From: Solirubrobacter sp963792915 | GTDB taxonomy: Bacteria > Actinomycetota > Thermoleophilia > Solirubrobacterales > Solirubrobacteraceae | Direction: 5' to 3' | Assembly: GCA_963792915.1 (NCBI GenBank) | Contig: CAWBYD010000011.1 | Location: forward strand, 1 to 64,000 | DNA length: 64,000 bases | Shown here: positions 18,382-26,537 of the stretch, in pieces | How the letters are laid out: the number at the start of each line of letters is the position of its first letter | Numbering within the stretch: the first letter of the stretch is position 1 | Notes under the pieces: model-generated | Told to the model about the DNA's origin: nothing | What the model saw: the letters and a program-made list of their open reading frames with translations, nothing else | Database searches by the model: none | Position numbers and translations under genes: made by a program

Positions 18382-19097
18382 TGGACTTCATCTGGCAGGG
18401 GCTGCGCGGCGCGATCAAGCTGATCTTCAGCGGTGACCCGGGCACGTTCCACCTGCTCTGGGTGACGCTCAAGGTCGCCGCGATCGCCACCGGCACCGCG
18501 ATGGTGATCGGCCTGCCGATCGGGCTCGCGCTCGGGCTCGGGCGCTTCCGCGGGCGGCGCACGCTGCTCGCGATCGCGAACGCCGGGCTCGGCCTGCCGC
18601 CCGTGGTGGTCGGGATCGGGCTCGCGGTGCTGATGTTCCCGGACGCGCCGCTGGGCCGCTTCCACCTGTTGTTCACGCTCAAGGGCGTGTACGTGGCGCA
18701 GACCGTGCTGGCGCTGCCGATCGTGATCGCGCTGACCGCGTCAGCGGTGCAGAGCGTGCCCGGCGGCCTGCTCGACCAGGCGCGGGCGTTCGGGGCCGGC
18801 CGGCGCCACGTGTGGGGGCTCGCGCTGCGCGAGGGCCGCGTCGGCGTGCTGGCGGCGGCGATCGCGGCGGTCGGTTCCGCATTGTCGGAGGTCGGTGCGG
18901 TCGTGATCGTCGGCGGCAACGTGGTCGGCTCGACGCAGACCCTCGCCAGTGCCGCGCTGATGAACGTCAACTCCGGCGACTTCTCGTTCGCGATCGCCAT
19001 CGGGATCATCCTGCTGGGGCTGATCCTGCTGGTGGCGGCCGGGCTCACGCTCGCGCAGCAGCAGGGCACCGGCGTGCGCGTGCGCCTCTTCCTGTGA
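18381..19097 (+). CDS. tupB: Tungstate/molybdate ABC transporter permease (TupB-like)
   Basis: A 238-residue permease with about five hydrophobic helices. It shows the TupB pattern: LLWVTLKVAAIATGTAMVIG near the start, NAGLGLPPVVVGIGLAVLM, and the EAA-type coupling loop QARAFGAGRRHVWGLALREGRVG, then SALSEVGAVVIVGGN, which is typical of tungstate permeases. It pairs with the ATPase encoded next (4-base overlap). The final substrate, tungstate or molybdate, cannot be decided from the sequence. Confidence 0.9.
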   Translation: MDFIWQGLRGAIKLIFSGDPGTFHLLWVTLKVAAIATGTAMVIGLPIGLALGLGRFRGRRTLLAIANAGLGLPPVVVGIGLAVLMFPDAPLGRFHLLFTLKGVYVAQTVLALPIVIALTASAVQSVPGGLLDQARAFGAGRRHVWGLALREGRVGVLAAAIAAVGSALSEVGAVVIVGGNVVGSTQTLASAALMNVNSGDFSFAIAIGIILLGLILLVAAGLTLAQQQGTGVRVRLFL

Positions 19098-19996
19098 GCG
19101 TCCTTGCGGCGAGGGACCTGCGGGCCCGGCGCGGCAAGCGCGAAGTGCTCACGGGCGTCGACCTCGAGCTCGCGCCCGGCGAGGTCGTCGCGCTGCTCGG
19201 CCCCAACGGCGCGGGCAAGAGCACGCTGCTGTCCGTGCTCGGCGGCATCCTCGAGCCGAGCGGCGGGAGCTTCGAGGCCGCCGGGCGCGTCGCACTCGCG
19301 CTGCAATCCCCGGACCTCGCGCAGCGCAGCGTGGGCGCCAATCTCGAGCTGGCGCTGGCGTGGTGGAAGGTGCCGCGCGGCGAGCGTCCCGCACGCGTCG
19401 CAGAGGCACTCGCGGCGCTGCGCGCCGGCCATCTGGCCGCGCGGCCGGCCGCGCAGCTCTCGGGCGGCGAGCGCCGGCGCGTGCACCTCGCGCGCGCGCT
19501 CGCGCTGCGCCCGGACGTGCTGCTGCTCGACGAGCCGTTCGCGGGGCTGGACGCCGCGACGCGCGCCGAGTTGCTCTACGACGCGTCCTCGGCGCTGCGC
19601 GAGGGCGGCCGGGCGACGCTGGTCGTCGTCCACGACCGCGCCGAGGCGTGGGCGCTCGCCGATCGCGTGCTGGTGCTCCTGGACGGGCGCAGCGCCGCCA
19701 CGGGGCCGCCGCGCGAGCTGCTCGACCGGCCGCCCAGCGCGGACGTGGCCCGCTTCCTCGGGTTCGACGGCGAGCTGCGCGAGGGCGCCGGCATCCTGCT
19801 CACGCGCCCCGCGCACGTCGCATTCGGCGGCGAGCGCGAGGCGACCGTCAGCCGCGTGATCCCGCTCGAGGACGGGCTGCGAGTGGAGCTGACGCTCGCC
19901 GACGGCCGGCTCTATTGCGTCACGCCGATCCCCGGGCCGGCACTGGGCGAGCGGGTCACCGTCCGGGTCGACGGCGGCGTACGGTTCCCGGCATGA
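19094..19996 (+). CDS. tupC: Tungstate/molybdate ABC transporter ATPase (TupC/ModC-like)
   Basis: A 300-residue ATPase with Walker A GPNGAGKSTLL, signature LSGGERRRVHLARAL, and Walker B LLLDEPFAGLD with the switch histidine in VVVHDRAEA. A C-terminal extension after residue 230 (TLADGRLYCVTPIPGPALGERVTV) resembles the regulatory domain of ModC-type ATPases. GTG at 19094 overlaps the permease stop. It would drive oxyanion uptake with the TupB and TupA proteins of this operon. Confidence 0.9.
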   Translation: MSVLAARDLRARRGKREVLTGVDLELAPGEVVALLGPNGAGKSTLLSVLGGILEPSGGSFEAAGRVALALQSPDLAQRSVGANLELALAWWKVPRGERPARVAEALAALRAGHLAARPAAQLSGGERRRVHLARALALRPDVLLLDEPFAGLDAATRAELLYDASSALREGGRATLVVVHDRAEAWALADRVLVLLDGRSAATGPPRELLDRPPSADVARFLGFDGELREGAGILLTRPAHVAFGGEREATVSRVIPLEDGLRVELTLADGRLYCVTPIPGPALGERVTVRVDGGVRFPA

Positions 19997-20202
19997 GACT
20001 CAGCGCCCGCAACCAGCTCCCCGCCACGATCACGCACATCACGGAGGGTCCGGCGACGGCGATCGTCGAGCTCGACTGCAACGGGCTGCGGCTCGTCGCC
20101 TCGATCACGGTCGAGGCCGCGCACGAGCTCGGGCTCGAGGCCGGCAAGCAGGTGACGGCGGTCGTGAAGGCCTCAGACGTGATGATCGGGGTCGCCGACT
20201 AG
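19993..20202 (+). CDS. Molybdate/tungstate-binding Mop-domain protein (molbindin)
   Basis: A 69-residue single Mop/TOBE domain: SARNQLPATITHITEGPATAIVELD, then ITVEAAHELGLEAGKQVTAVVKASDVMI. Such molbindins bind molybdate or tungstate in the cytoplasm as small rings and act as a store or buffer. Its place as the last gene, overlapping the ATPase stop (ATGA), supports an oxyanion substrate for the whole operon. The 3' end overlaps the convergent hydrolase gene by 30 bases. Confidence 0.92.
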   Translation: MRLSARNQLPATITHITEGPATAIVELDCNGLRLVASITVEAAHELGLEAGKQVTAVVKASDVMIGVAD

Positions 20203-20985
20203 ATATACCGCCGCCTCGTGGGCGGCGTCGACCTCGCCGCCGTAGGCGCGCGCCGCCTCGCCGCGCGCCCACTGCGCGTCGAGCTCGTCGGAGTAGTGCG
20301 TGAGGACGACCCGGCGGGCGCGTGCGCGGGCGCCGTGCTCGCCCGCCTCGGCGGGTGTGAGGTGACCGCGCTCGCCGTCGCGCTCCGGGCGCGGCAGCGT
20401 CGCCTCGATCAGCAGCAGGTCGGTGTCCGCGGCGAACGCGACGAGTTCGTCGTTGGGCGCGCAGTCGGCGGAGAAGGTCAGCCGTGCGGCGCCCTGCGCG
20501 ATCTCCACGGCATTGCAGGGGATGAAGTGCGGGACGGGCTGGAAGCGCGCCTGCAGCGCGCCGAGCACGACGGTGTCGGCCGGGTCGTAGACCGTCATCT
20601 CGAACGCGCCCTCGATGTGGTCCTCCCGCATTCCGCTGCCCGTGCACAGGCGGGCGAACGCCTCGCTCGCGCCGGGCGGCGCGAACAGCCGCGGACGTGC
20701 GGGCGTGTCCGTGCCCGGCCAGCCGCCGACCGCGACGGGCTGCTGGCGCGGCGCGTAGCGCAGCCCGGACGCGAACGGCACGAGGTCCAGCACGTGATCG
20801 GCGTGCAGGTGGCTGATGACCACGGCGTCGACCGCGAGGTAGTCGACGAAGCGCCGCAGCTTCGCGAACACGCCGGGGCCGCAGTCGAGCAGGACGTTGA
20901 GCCCGCCGCCCTGCACGAGGTAGCCCGAGCAGGCTCCGTCGGCGTCCTGCCAGGCCGGCGACTTCCCGAGCACCGTGATCCGCAT
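20173..20985 (-). CDS. Metallo-beta-lactamase-fold hydrolase (RNase Z-like)
   Basis: The 270-residue protein has the metal-binding motif SHLHADH (His59, His61, Asp63, His64), an N-terminal MRITVLGKSPAWQ strand, LTFSADCAPND and a late LTHYSD histidine. The layout is that of the RNase Z/arylsulfatase branch of the fold, common in actinobacteria as a stand-alone gene of unknown substrate. ATG at 20985 is chosen because upstream codons lack family similarity. It runs convergently into the molbindin gene. Confidence 0.85.
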   Translation of the reverse strand: MRITVLGKSPAWQDADGACSGYLVQGGGLNVLLDCGPGVFAKLRRFVDYLAVDAVVISHLHADHVLDLVPFASGLRYAPRQQPVAVGGWPGTDTPARPRLFAPPGASEAFARLCTGSGMREDHIEGAFEMTVYDPADTVVLGALQARFQPVPHFIPCNAVEIAQGAARLTFSADCAPNDELVAFAADTDLLLIEATLPRPERDGERGHLTPAEAGEHGARARARRVVLTHYSDELDAQWARGEAARAYGGEVDAAHEAAVYLVGDPDHHV

Positions 20986-21029
20986 CCCCGGGAGTCTGTC
21001 AACCCGCGCAGCGGCGCGCTGCCGCTGCG

Positions 21030-21278
21030 TCATGCGTGGAGCGCCGCCTGCTCCTGCGCGCTGGGGAAGGCCCAAGCGGACTGACGCCGGCGCTCCTGGC
21101 GGAACACGAAGCGCAGTTGGCTGGGCGGCTGCAGCCCGTCGGGGTGATAGGGCCTGAACGTCGCACACGGCTCGCTCAGGTCGAGTGCGCAGAGACCGTT
21201 GCGAGCGAAGAAGCAGTCCTCGCATCGCACCTTCGTCGACCTCTTCGCGCCACGCGGCGCTACGGCTACAGCTGACAC
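21030..21278 (-). CDS. Small Cys-rich conserved protein
   Basis: An 82-residue protein with a cysteine set CEDCFFARNGLCAL then EPCATFRP, suggestive of a small metal-binding knuckle, followed by PPSQLRFVFRQERR and a WAFPSAQE tail. I recall similar short proteins in related actinobacteria but know no function. GTG at 21278 is preferred, with GAGGGG about 10 bases upstream; the frame continues upstream without a convincing site. It ends 44 bases before the hydrolase gene start on the same strand, so the two may be co-transcribed. Confidence 0.6.
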   Translation of the reverse strand: MSAVAVAPRGAKRSTKVRCEDCFFARNGLCALDLSEPCATFRPYHPDGLQPPSQLRFVFRQERRRQSAWAFPSAQEQAALHA

Positions 21279-21504
21279 CCCGAGTTGACCCCTCTTCACG
21301 ACTCCGTCACACCGAACGAACGCCATGCAAGCGAAGACCGGCCGCCCGTGCAAGGGCCACCGGGTCGCCGGATCCGCAAAACGCAGGGTCTTCGTGCCGT
21401 TCCCGCAAATAGCCCGCAACCGCTGCATTTCCTCCCCCTTTGCGACATGTCCACCCCGCAATCACCGCGTTTTCGTGCCTGTCAGGCTGGAGGGCATCAA
21501 TCGC

Positions 21505-22479
21505 TTGCAGACCCTCGTCACCGGAGCCTCGGGCTACGTCGGCGCCGCGCTCGCCCCGCGCCTGGCGCGCGACGGCCACGCCGTGCGCGGCTTCGCCCGC
21601 TCGCAGGCCCGCGTGCTCGCCGGCGGCGCCCGCTTCGACGAGTTGGTGCTCGGCGACGCGACGACCGGCGCCGGCCTCGACCGCGCCCTCGAGGGCGTGG
21701 ACGTCGCCTACTACCTGATCCACGCAATGGAGGGCCTTACTCGCTCGCGGCCGGGTCCGCCGGCGCAGAGCGCGTCGGGCCTTGGAGAATCGCTTCACGG
21801 ATTCGCCGACAGCGAGCGCCGCCAGGCCGAGGCGTTCGCCGCCGCGGCGCGCGCGGCCGGGGTGCGGCGGATCGTCTACCTCGGCGGGCTCGTGCCGACC
21901 GATGGCACGATGTCGCGCCACCTCGCGTCGCGGCTCGCCGTCGAGGAGACGCTGCTGGCCGCGGCGCCGGAGTCGATCGCCCTGCGCGCCTCGATCGTCA
22001 TCGCCGCGCGCTCGCGCTCCTTCCGGTTCCTGGTGCGGCTGATCGAGCGCCTGCCGGTGCTGGCCGTCCCGGCGTGGCGCGTGCACCGCACACAGCCGAT
22101 CGACGGGCGCGACGTGCTCGAGTTCCTCGCCGCGTCGGCGACGCTGCCCGCCCGGCATGCCGGGCGCGCGTGGGACATCGGCGGTCCGGACACCGTGACG
22201 TACGGTGAACTGCTCGCGCGCATCGCCGACATCATGATGATCGCCCGCCCGACGCTGCGGCTGGGCTTCAATCTCACACCCGTGGCGTCGGTCGTCGCCG
22301 CCGCCGTGGCCGGCGAGGACGTCGGCTTGATCGAACCGTTGATGGAATCCCTCCAACACGACCTGATGCCCCGCGACGGCGCCGCCGCCACCACCTTCGG
22401 CGTGCGCCTGCATCGCTTCGACGCGGCGGTGCAGCGCGCGCTGCGTGACATGGAGACGACCGAGGAGGTGACCTCGTGA
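21505..22479 (+). CDS. NAD(P)-binding epimerase/NmrA-like protein
   Basis: A 324-residue Rossmann protein with TLVTGASGYVGAALAPRL at the N terminus, AYYLIHAMEG, and RRIVYLGGL typical of atypical short-chain dehydrogenases that bind NAD(P) and are often not catalytic on sugars. TTG at 21505 is chosen because GGAGGGC lies 10 bases upstream; GTG at 21475 is possible. An unusual segment near residues 76-93 is bounded by two 7-base direct repeats (GGGCCTT), suggesting an in-frame insertion. The stop overlaps the SRPBCC gene, so they form a pair. Confidence 0.8.
   Translation: MQTLVTGASGYVGAALAPRLARDGHAVRGFARSQARVLAGGARFDELVLGDATTGAGLDRALEGVDVAYYLIHAMEGLTRSRPGPPAQSASGLGESLHGFADSERRQAEAFAAAARAAGVRRIVYLGGLVPTDGTMSRHLASRLAVEETLLAAAPESIALRASIVIAARSRSFRFLVRLIERLPVLAVPAWRVHRTQPIDGRDVLEFLAASATLPARHAGRAWDIGGPDTVTYGELLARIADIMMIARPTLRLGFNLTPVASVVAAAVAGEDVGLIEPLMESLQHDLMPRDGAAATTFGVRLHRFDAAVQRALRDMETTEEVTS
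21732..21783. repeat. GGGCCTT direct repeats bounding an in-frame insertion
   Basis: GGGCCTT occurs at 21732-21738 and again at 21777-21783, 45 bases apart, which is 15 codons. The enclosed Arg/Pro/Ser-rich segment interrupts an otherwise conserved region of the dehydrogenase-like protein, between YYLIHAMEG and ADSERRQAEAFA. It may be a small repeat insertion or a repeat expansion. Confidence 0.4.
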
Positions 22480-22919
22480 GCGAGGTCCGCGCGACGATCG
22501 ACATCGCGGCAGAGCCCGAGGCCGTGTACGACCTGATGCTCGACCCCGGCCGGCTGCATGAATGGGTGACGATTCACCGCAGGGTCAATCAGGCGGATTC
22601 TGGTGAGCCGCGCCCGGGATTCCAGATGGATCAAACCCTGTGTCTCAGACACGCCAACTTCAAGGTCCACTGGACGCTGACGGAGGCCAATCGCCCGCAC
22701 CGCGCGACCTGGGAGGGACGCGGTCCCGCCGGGTCGTACGCGCGGACCAGCTATGACCTTTCACGTAATGGTGAGGGAACCCATTTTGTGTATGAGAATG
22801 AGTTCAAGGCGCCCGGCGGCATGCTCGGCGCGGCCGCCAGCCGCGTGGTGGTGGGCGGAGTGCCCGAGCGCGAGGCCAACCGGTCGCTCGAGCGCCTGAA
22901 GGCGCTGCTCGAGCGCTGA
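22476..22919 (+). CDS. SRPBCC (START/Bet v1-like) family protein
   Basis: The 147-residue product shows the polyketide-cyclase/SRPBCC pattern: ATIDIAAEPEAVYDLMLDPGRLHEW at the N terminus, a central WTLTEANRPHRATWEG strand pair, and a C-terminal helix NRSLERLKALLE. The fold binds hydrophobic ligands in a cavity. A near-ideal GAGGAGGTGA ribosome site precedes GTG at 22476, which overlaps the previous stop. Ligand and role are unknown; pairing with the NAD(P)-binding protein suggests a shared pathway. Confidence 0.85.
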   Translation: MSEVRATIDIAAEPEAVYDLMLDPGRLHEWVTIHRRVNQADSGEPRPGFQMDQTLCLRHANFKVHWTLTEANRPHRATWEGRGPAGSYARTSYDLSRNGEGTHFVYENEFKAPGGMLGAAASRVVVGGVPEREANRSLERLKALLER

Positions 22920-22962
22920 CAGCCGGCGTGCAGACATCCGCACTTTGCGCCCTTTGAGATAG

Positions 22963-22978
22963 CGTGTGTTGACACACG
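22963..22978. promoter_or_regulatory. Inverted repeat upstream of the AT-hook gene
   Basis: CGTGTG-TTGA-CACACG is a perfect 6-4-6 inverted repeat 31 bases before the ATG at 23009. It contains TTGACA, a consensus -35, but no -10 follows at proper spacing, so I read it as an operator rather than a promoter. Confidence 0.4.
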
Positions 22979-23008
22979 TTCAATTCCTGCCCCGGAGTCA
23001 CAACTCAG

Positions 23009-23431
23009 ATGGCCGATTTTCTCGAGGAGAAGCGCAAGGAGATCCAGGCGCGCCTCAAAGAGCTCAAGCCGATGGTGGATGAATATCACCTGCTCGAGGC
23101 TGCCGAGGTGGCACTCGGAGGCATCGGCTCAGGCTCCACCGCCGCTGCGCCGGCCGCCGCCGCCGCGCCCGCGCGCCGCGCGCGCAGGCCGCGCGCCGCG
23201 TCCAAGCCGGCGGTCAGGAGCGGCCGTCGCGGGCGCCCCCGCGGCAGCGGCACGCGCGCCGCGCAGGCCCTCGATCTGGTGCGCGACCGTCCCGGCATCA
23301 CCATCCCCGAGCTCGCCGAGGCGATGGGGATCCAGCAGAACTACCTCTATCGCGTCATGCCCGGCCTCGCCGAGGAGGGCAAAGTCACCAAGTCCGGCCG
23401 CGGCTGGCACCTGCGCGAGAGCGCCGCGTAG
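23009..23431 (+). CDS. Putative DNA-binding protein: helix, AT-hook linker, winged helix
   Basis: A 140-residue basic protein in three parts: an N-terminal helix with coiled-coil character (FLEEKRKEIQARLKELKPMVDEY), an Ala/Pro/Arg linker with an AT-hook-like RRGRPRGSG at residues 73-81, and a C-terminal winged-helix-like domain (LVRDRPGITIPELAEAMGIQ, YRVMPGLAEEGKV). The combination suggests a nucleoid-associated or architectural regulator. It is a single-gene unit preceded by an inverted repeat. I do not recognise a named family. Confidence 0.7.
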   Translation: MADFLEEKRKEIQARLKELKPMVDEYHLLEAAEVALGGIGSGSTAAAPAAAAAPARRARRPRAASKPAVRSGRRGRPRGSGTRAAQALDLVRDRPGITIPELAEAMGIQQNYLYRVMPGLAEEGKVTKSGRGWHLRESAA

Positions 23432-23485
23432 CACCCTCAAGCCGCTGTGTGAGTGTCTCGCCGTGGCGCGGGACCTCACACCGGC

Positions 23486-26458
23486 TCAGCCGATCGCGAC
23501 CCAGTTGAGGAACAGGCCCATCGCGCGCGCCTCCTCCCAGGTCGCCATCTCGCCCGAGCCGGTGAAGTGGCCGGGGTCGTCCTTGATGACGAACTCGTCG
23601 GTGATCGCCTGCAGCCGGACGAAGTGATGCCACTGGCCGACGACGACCTGGCGCCCCGCGTCGAGCTCGGAGCCGATCTGGGCCTGCACCGCCTGCTTGT
23701 AGTGCTCGAGCGGAACCTTGCGCTCGATGTCGGCATCCGAGAGCCGGCCGGCGCGGCCGCTGCGCTGCTGGGCGCTCGCGTTGGCGCCGCTCTCCTCGGT
23801 CGCCTGGTCGTCGGCCGTGCGCCAGTGCGTCTTGCCGTAGGCGTCCAGCGCGCCCGGCGTATTGTCGGCCTTGCCTGACGCGTCGAGTGTGAGCGCGCCC
23901 TTGGTCGCCGGCACACCGAAGTCGTGCGCCAGCGTCGCGATCGCCGTCGTGCTCGGGACGGAGTTGAACGCGGAGTTACCGCCCGCCAGGATCGCCTGCT
24001 CGCTGCCGGTCTTGTACTGCATCTGCCACACGATCGCCGCCATCGCGACGAAGTCCGGCAGGCGCAGGCCGGCGAGCTCTGCGCCGACCTTGTCATGCGC
24101 CTTGTCGTCGATGTCCTTCTTGAACACCTTCGCGATCGGCGGCAGCAGCTCGGGATACTTGTAGTCAGCCGCCGACTTGCCGAGCGCCTCGAGCGTCATC
24201 GACAGCGAGGTGATGTTGCACGTGTTCCACACGTGCTCGAGCCGGCCGGTGACTTTGTTGCGGCGGTCGAACTCGAGGATGATGTTCAGGCCCTGGTAGT
24301 AGTAGGGCGAGATCGCGTTCATCGCCCGGTAGAAGTGCGGTTGCAGGCTCGCGTCGAGCAGCGCCACCTTCGCGCGCAGTGACTTGAAACCGGCGACCAG
24401 CTCGTCGCGGCCCTCGCCGATCTCCTCGTGCTTGTCGTTGTGCGCGAGGCCGGCGAACTTCTGCTCGAGGCTCGCGAGCTCCGCGGCCGCCGCCTGGACG
24501 GCGGGCGTGTGGGAGGAGACGACGAGCTGCTCGAGCTGGGCGTCCGACAGCGTCGCGCGCGGGCCGGCGGGAACGGCGGGCGCCGGCGCGTGCGCGGGTG
24601 CCGCCGGCGCCGTGGCCGGGGCCGGGGCATGTCCGGCGGGCGCGGCCGGCACGTGGGCGTGTGGCGCCGCCGGCCCGTGCGCGCCCGCGCCGCCGCGCGA
24701 ACCGCGCAGCGCCGCGATCGTGCGCCCGCCCGGGTCGATGCGACCGTCGGGCGTGGGCATCCCGACGACCTCGGTCTGGTAGCGCGCGATCGCCGCGGAA
24801 AGCTCGACGAGGCTGGCGCCCGGCGCGAACCCGACGCCGAGCATCCGCGCACACACCGCGGCGACGTCATGCGGATGGTTCTTGCCGCCGCGCCCCACCG
24901 AGCCGGCGATCCTCAGCTCGCTCAGGCCCGTGCCGGTCGCGGCCAGCTCGAGCACCAGCTTCGCGTCCTCGACGAGATGGCCGATCTCCTCGCTCGCGGA
25001 CGTCACCGGGCCCGGACCCGCGGCCGCGGCCGGAGCCGGGATCGGGTCGGCGCTGAAGACGCCCGCCGGGACGTCGGGCTCGACCTCCTGGTGGGTGATC
25101 GCCTTGTCGATGTCGGCGCGCGTCTTCGTGTAGCGGCTCTCGCGCGCGACCATCCGCGCGCGCTGCTTCTTCCACTGCGCGACGGTCCACGTGGCGTCGC
25201 CGCCCGCGGCGATCGCGGCGTCCGCCTGCTCGAGCGCGCGCGTGCGCCCGCCCTCGCCCCAGAAGCCGATGATGTGGTGCTTGGTGTTGTCGAACGCCAC
25301 CACGCTGCTGTTGCGAAACAGCTCCCCGAGCGCGTCCGAGACCTTCGTCTTCTGCTCGTCTGAGACCTGGCCGCCCTCGGGCAGGGCGGCGGTCTTGAGC
25401 GCCGCCAGGAACGACGAGTGCGCGACCGACGGCAGGTTCTTCTCCATCGAGTAGTAGTACGCCTGCCCGCGGGTGTCGAGCACGGACTCGGGCGTGTGAG
25501 AGCCGAGTGACTTGCCGAGCGTCTCGTGCACCTCGCCGCGCAGGTACTCGCGCTGCAGCCGCTGGATCTGCGGATCCATGCCGGCCTGGCCGAAGCGGTT
25601 GGCCCATTCCGTGATCGTCTGGAGGTTCGGCCGGAAGAGCTCCATCATGCTCTTCTTGGACGGCCCCCAGCGCTTGCCGTCGTGCACGAAGTCGCGGCCG
25701 TCGACGTCGAGGTCGGCGCGCCCCCAGTAGCGGTCGAAGAGGTCGCGCCGGCGATCCTTGATGAACGCCAGCACCTTCTGCAGCTCGCCCGCGGTGACCG
25801 TCCACTGGCCCTGGCCCCAGGTCAGCACGCCCGCGTCGGAACCCTCGACCGAGGCGAACCCGCCCTCGGCCGAGGCGATCGAGCCCATGACCTTGTCGGT
25901 CGCGCTCGCACCCGAGTGCTGGGTCACCTTCTCGGTGCCGTCGACGTTCATGCCGTCGGCGCCGACCTGGTGCGCGGCCGGAGCGCCGGCCACGGTCAGC
26001 GCGTCGGCGGACGCGGGCACCAGCCGCACCGTGACCTTCACGCCGTGGACGTCGCGCGTTGCGAACGCGGCGGTGACGTCTGCACCCGCCGGGTCGTAGC
26101 GAATGTTGACCACGGCCTCGTTCCCGCTCACGACGTCCTCGAGGTAGACCGGGAGCCGCTTGAGGTCGGTGTCGCCCTTGGGCTGGTAGGAGGCGACGGT
26201 CACCGCCGCCGGCTCGCCCTCGCCGGCCAGCTGCAGGCTCGCGACGTAGCCCCCGCCGCTCGGCGCCACCACGAGCTTGGAGTCCAGCGCGCTGCGCAGC
26301 TTCGGCGCCGGGTCGCCGGCGAGCCGCGACACCACGGCCTGGTTGCCGGCGCTGCGCTGCAGGGCGAGGATCGCCGCCGCCTGCGGCGCCTCCGAACGCT
26401 CGCGAGCCGCCGCGGGCACGACGGCGCGTCTGGTCTCGATCCTCTCGGACACGGCCAT
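23486..26458 (-). CDS. Multidomain injection-system-type cargo: lysozyme-like, PG-binding-like, C39-like peptidase
   Basis: A 990-residue protein without signal peptide. Residues 31-46 (LALQRSAGNQAVVSRL) match the N-terminal motif shared by DUF4157 and other proteins tied to extracellular contractile injection systems in actinobacteria. Residues about 185-345 look lysozyme-like (IASAEGGFASVEGSDAG, TWGQGQW; Glu198 a candidate acid). About 485-586 resembles a peptidoglycan-binding module (SVGRGGKNHPHDVAAVCARML, DGRIDPGGRT). After an Ala/Pro/His linker (590-633), residues 700-990 suggest a C39-like cysteine peptidase: Cys747 in WNTCNITS, His944/945 in GQWHHFVRL, Asp960/961 in IKDDPG. No tail, sheath or baseplate genes are nearby. 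Start ATG at 26458. Confidence 0.65.
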   Translation of the reverse strand: MAVSERIETRRAVVPAAARERSEAPQAAAILALQRSAGNQAVVSRLAGDPAPKLRSALDSKLVVAPSGGGYVASLQLAGEGEPAAVTVASYQPKGDTDLKRLPVYLEDVVSGNEAVVNIRYDPAGADVTAAFATRDVHGVKVTVRLVPASADALTVAGAPAAHQVGADGMNVDGTEKVTQHSGASATDKVMGSIASAEGGFASVEGSDAGVLTWGQGQWTVTAGELQKVLAFIKDRRRDLFDRYWGRADLDVDGRDFVHDGKRWGPSKKSMMELFRPNLQTITEWANRFGQAGMDPQIQRLQREYLRGEVHETLGKSLGSHTPESVLDTRGQAYYYSMEKNLPSVAHSSFLAALKTAALPEGGQVSDEQKTKVSDALGELFRNSSVVAFDNTKHHIIGFWGEGGRTRALEQADAAIAAGGDATWTVAQWKKQRARMVARESRYTKTRADIDKAITHQEVEPDVPAGVFSADPIPAPAAAAGPGPVTSASEEIGHLVEDAKLVLELAATGTGLSELRIAGSVGRGGKNHPHDVAAVCARMLGVGFAPGASLVELSAAIARYQTEVVGMPTPDGRIDPGGRTIAALRGSRGGAGAHGPAAPHAHVPAAPAGHAPAPATAPAAPAHAPAPAVPAGPRATLSDAQLEQLVVSSHTPAVQAAAAELASLEQKFAGLAHNDKHEEIGEGRDELVAGFKSLRAKVALLDASLQPHFYRAMNAISPYYYQGLNIILEFDRRNKVTGRLEHVWNTCNITSLSMTLEALGKSAADYKYPELLPPIAKVFKKDIDDKAHDKVGAELAGLRLPDFVAMAAIVWQMQYKTGSEQAILAGGNSAFNSVPSTTAIATLAHDFGVPATKGALTLDASGKADNTPGALDAYGKTHWRTADDQATEESGANASAQQRSGRAGRLSDADIERKVPLEHYKQAVQAQIGSELDAGRQVVVGQWHHFVRLQAITDEFVIKDDPGHFTGSGEMATWEEARAMGLFLNWVAIG

Positions 26459-26537
26459 GACCGCGAGCCTATGGCCGCGACCCCGACGCCACCATGGGGC
26501 GCGGACCCTGAACTTTGCCGGTCCGGCACCCCGAGGG

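Noticed and set aside
22969..23008. TTGACA as a -35 box for the AT-hook gene
   Set aside because: No -10 box at 16-18 bases; the hexamer is better explained as the centre of the inverted repeat.
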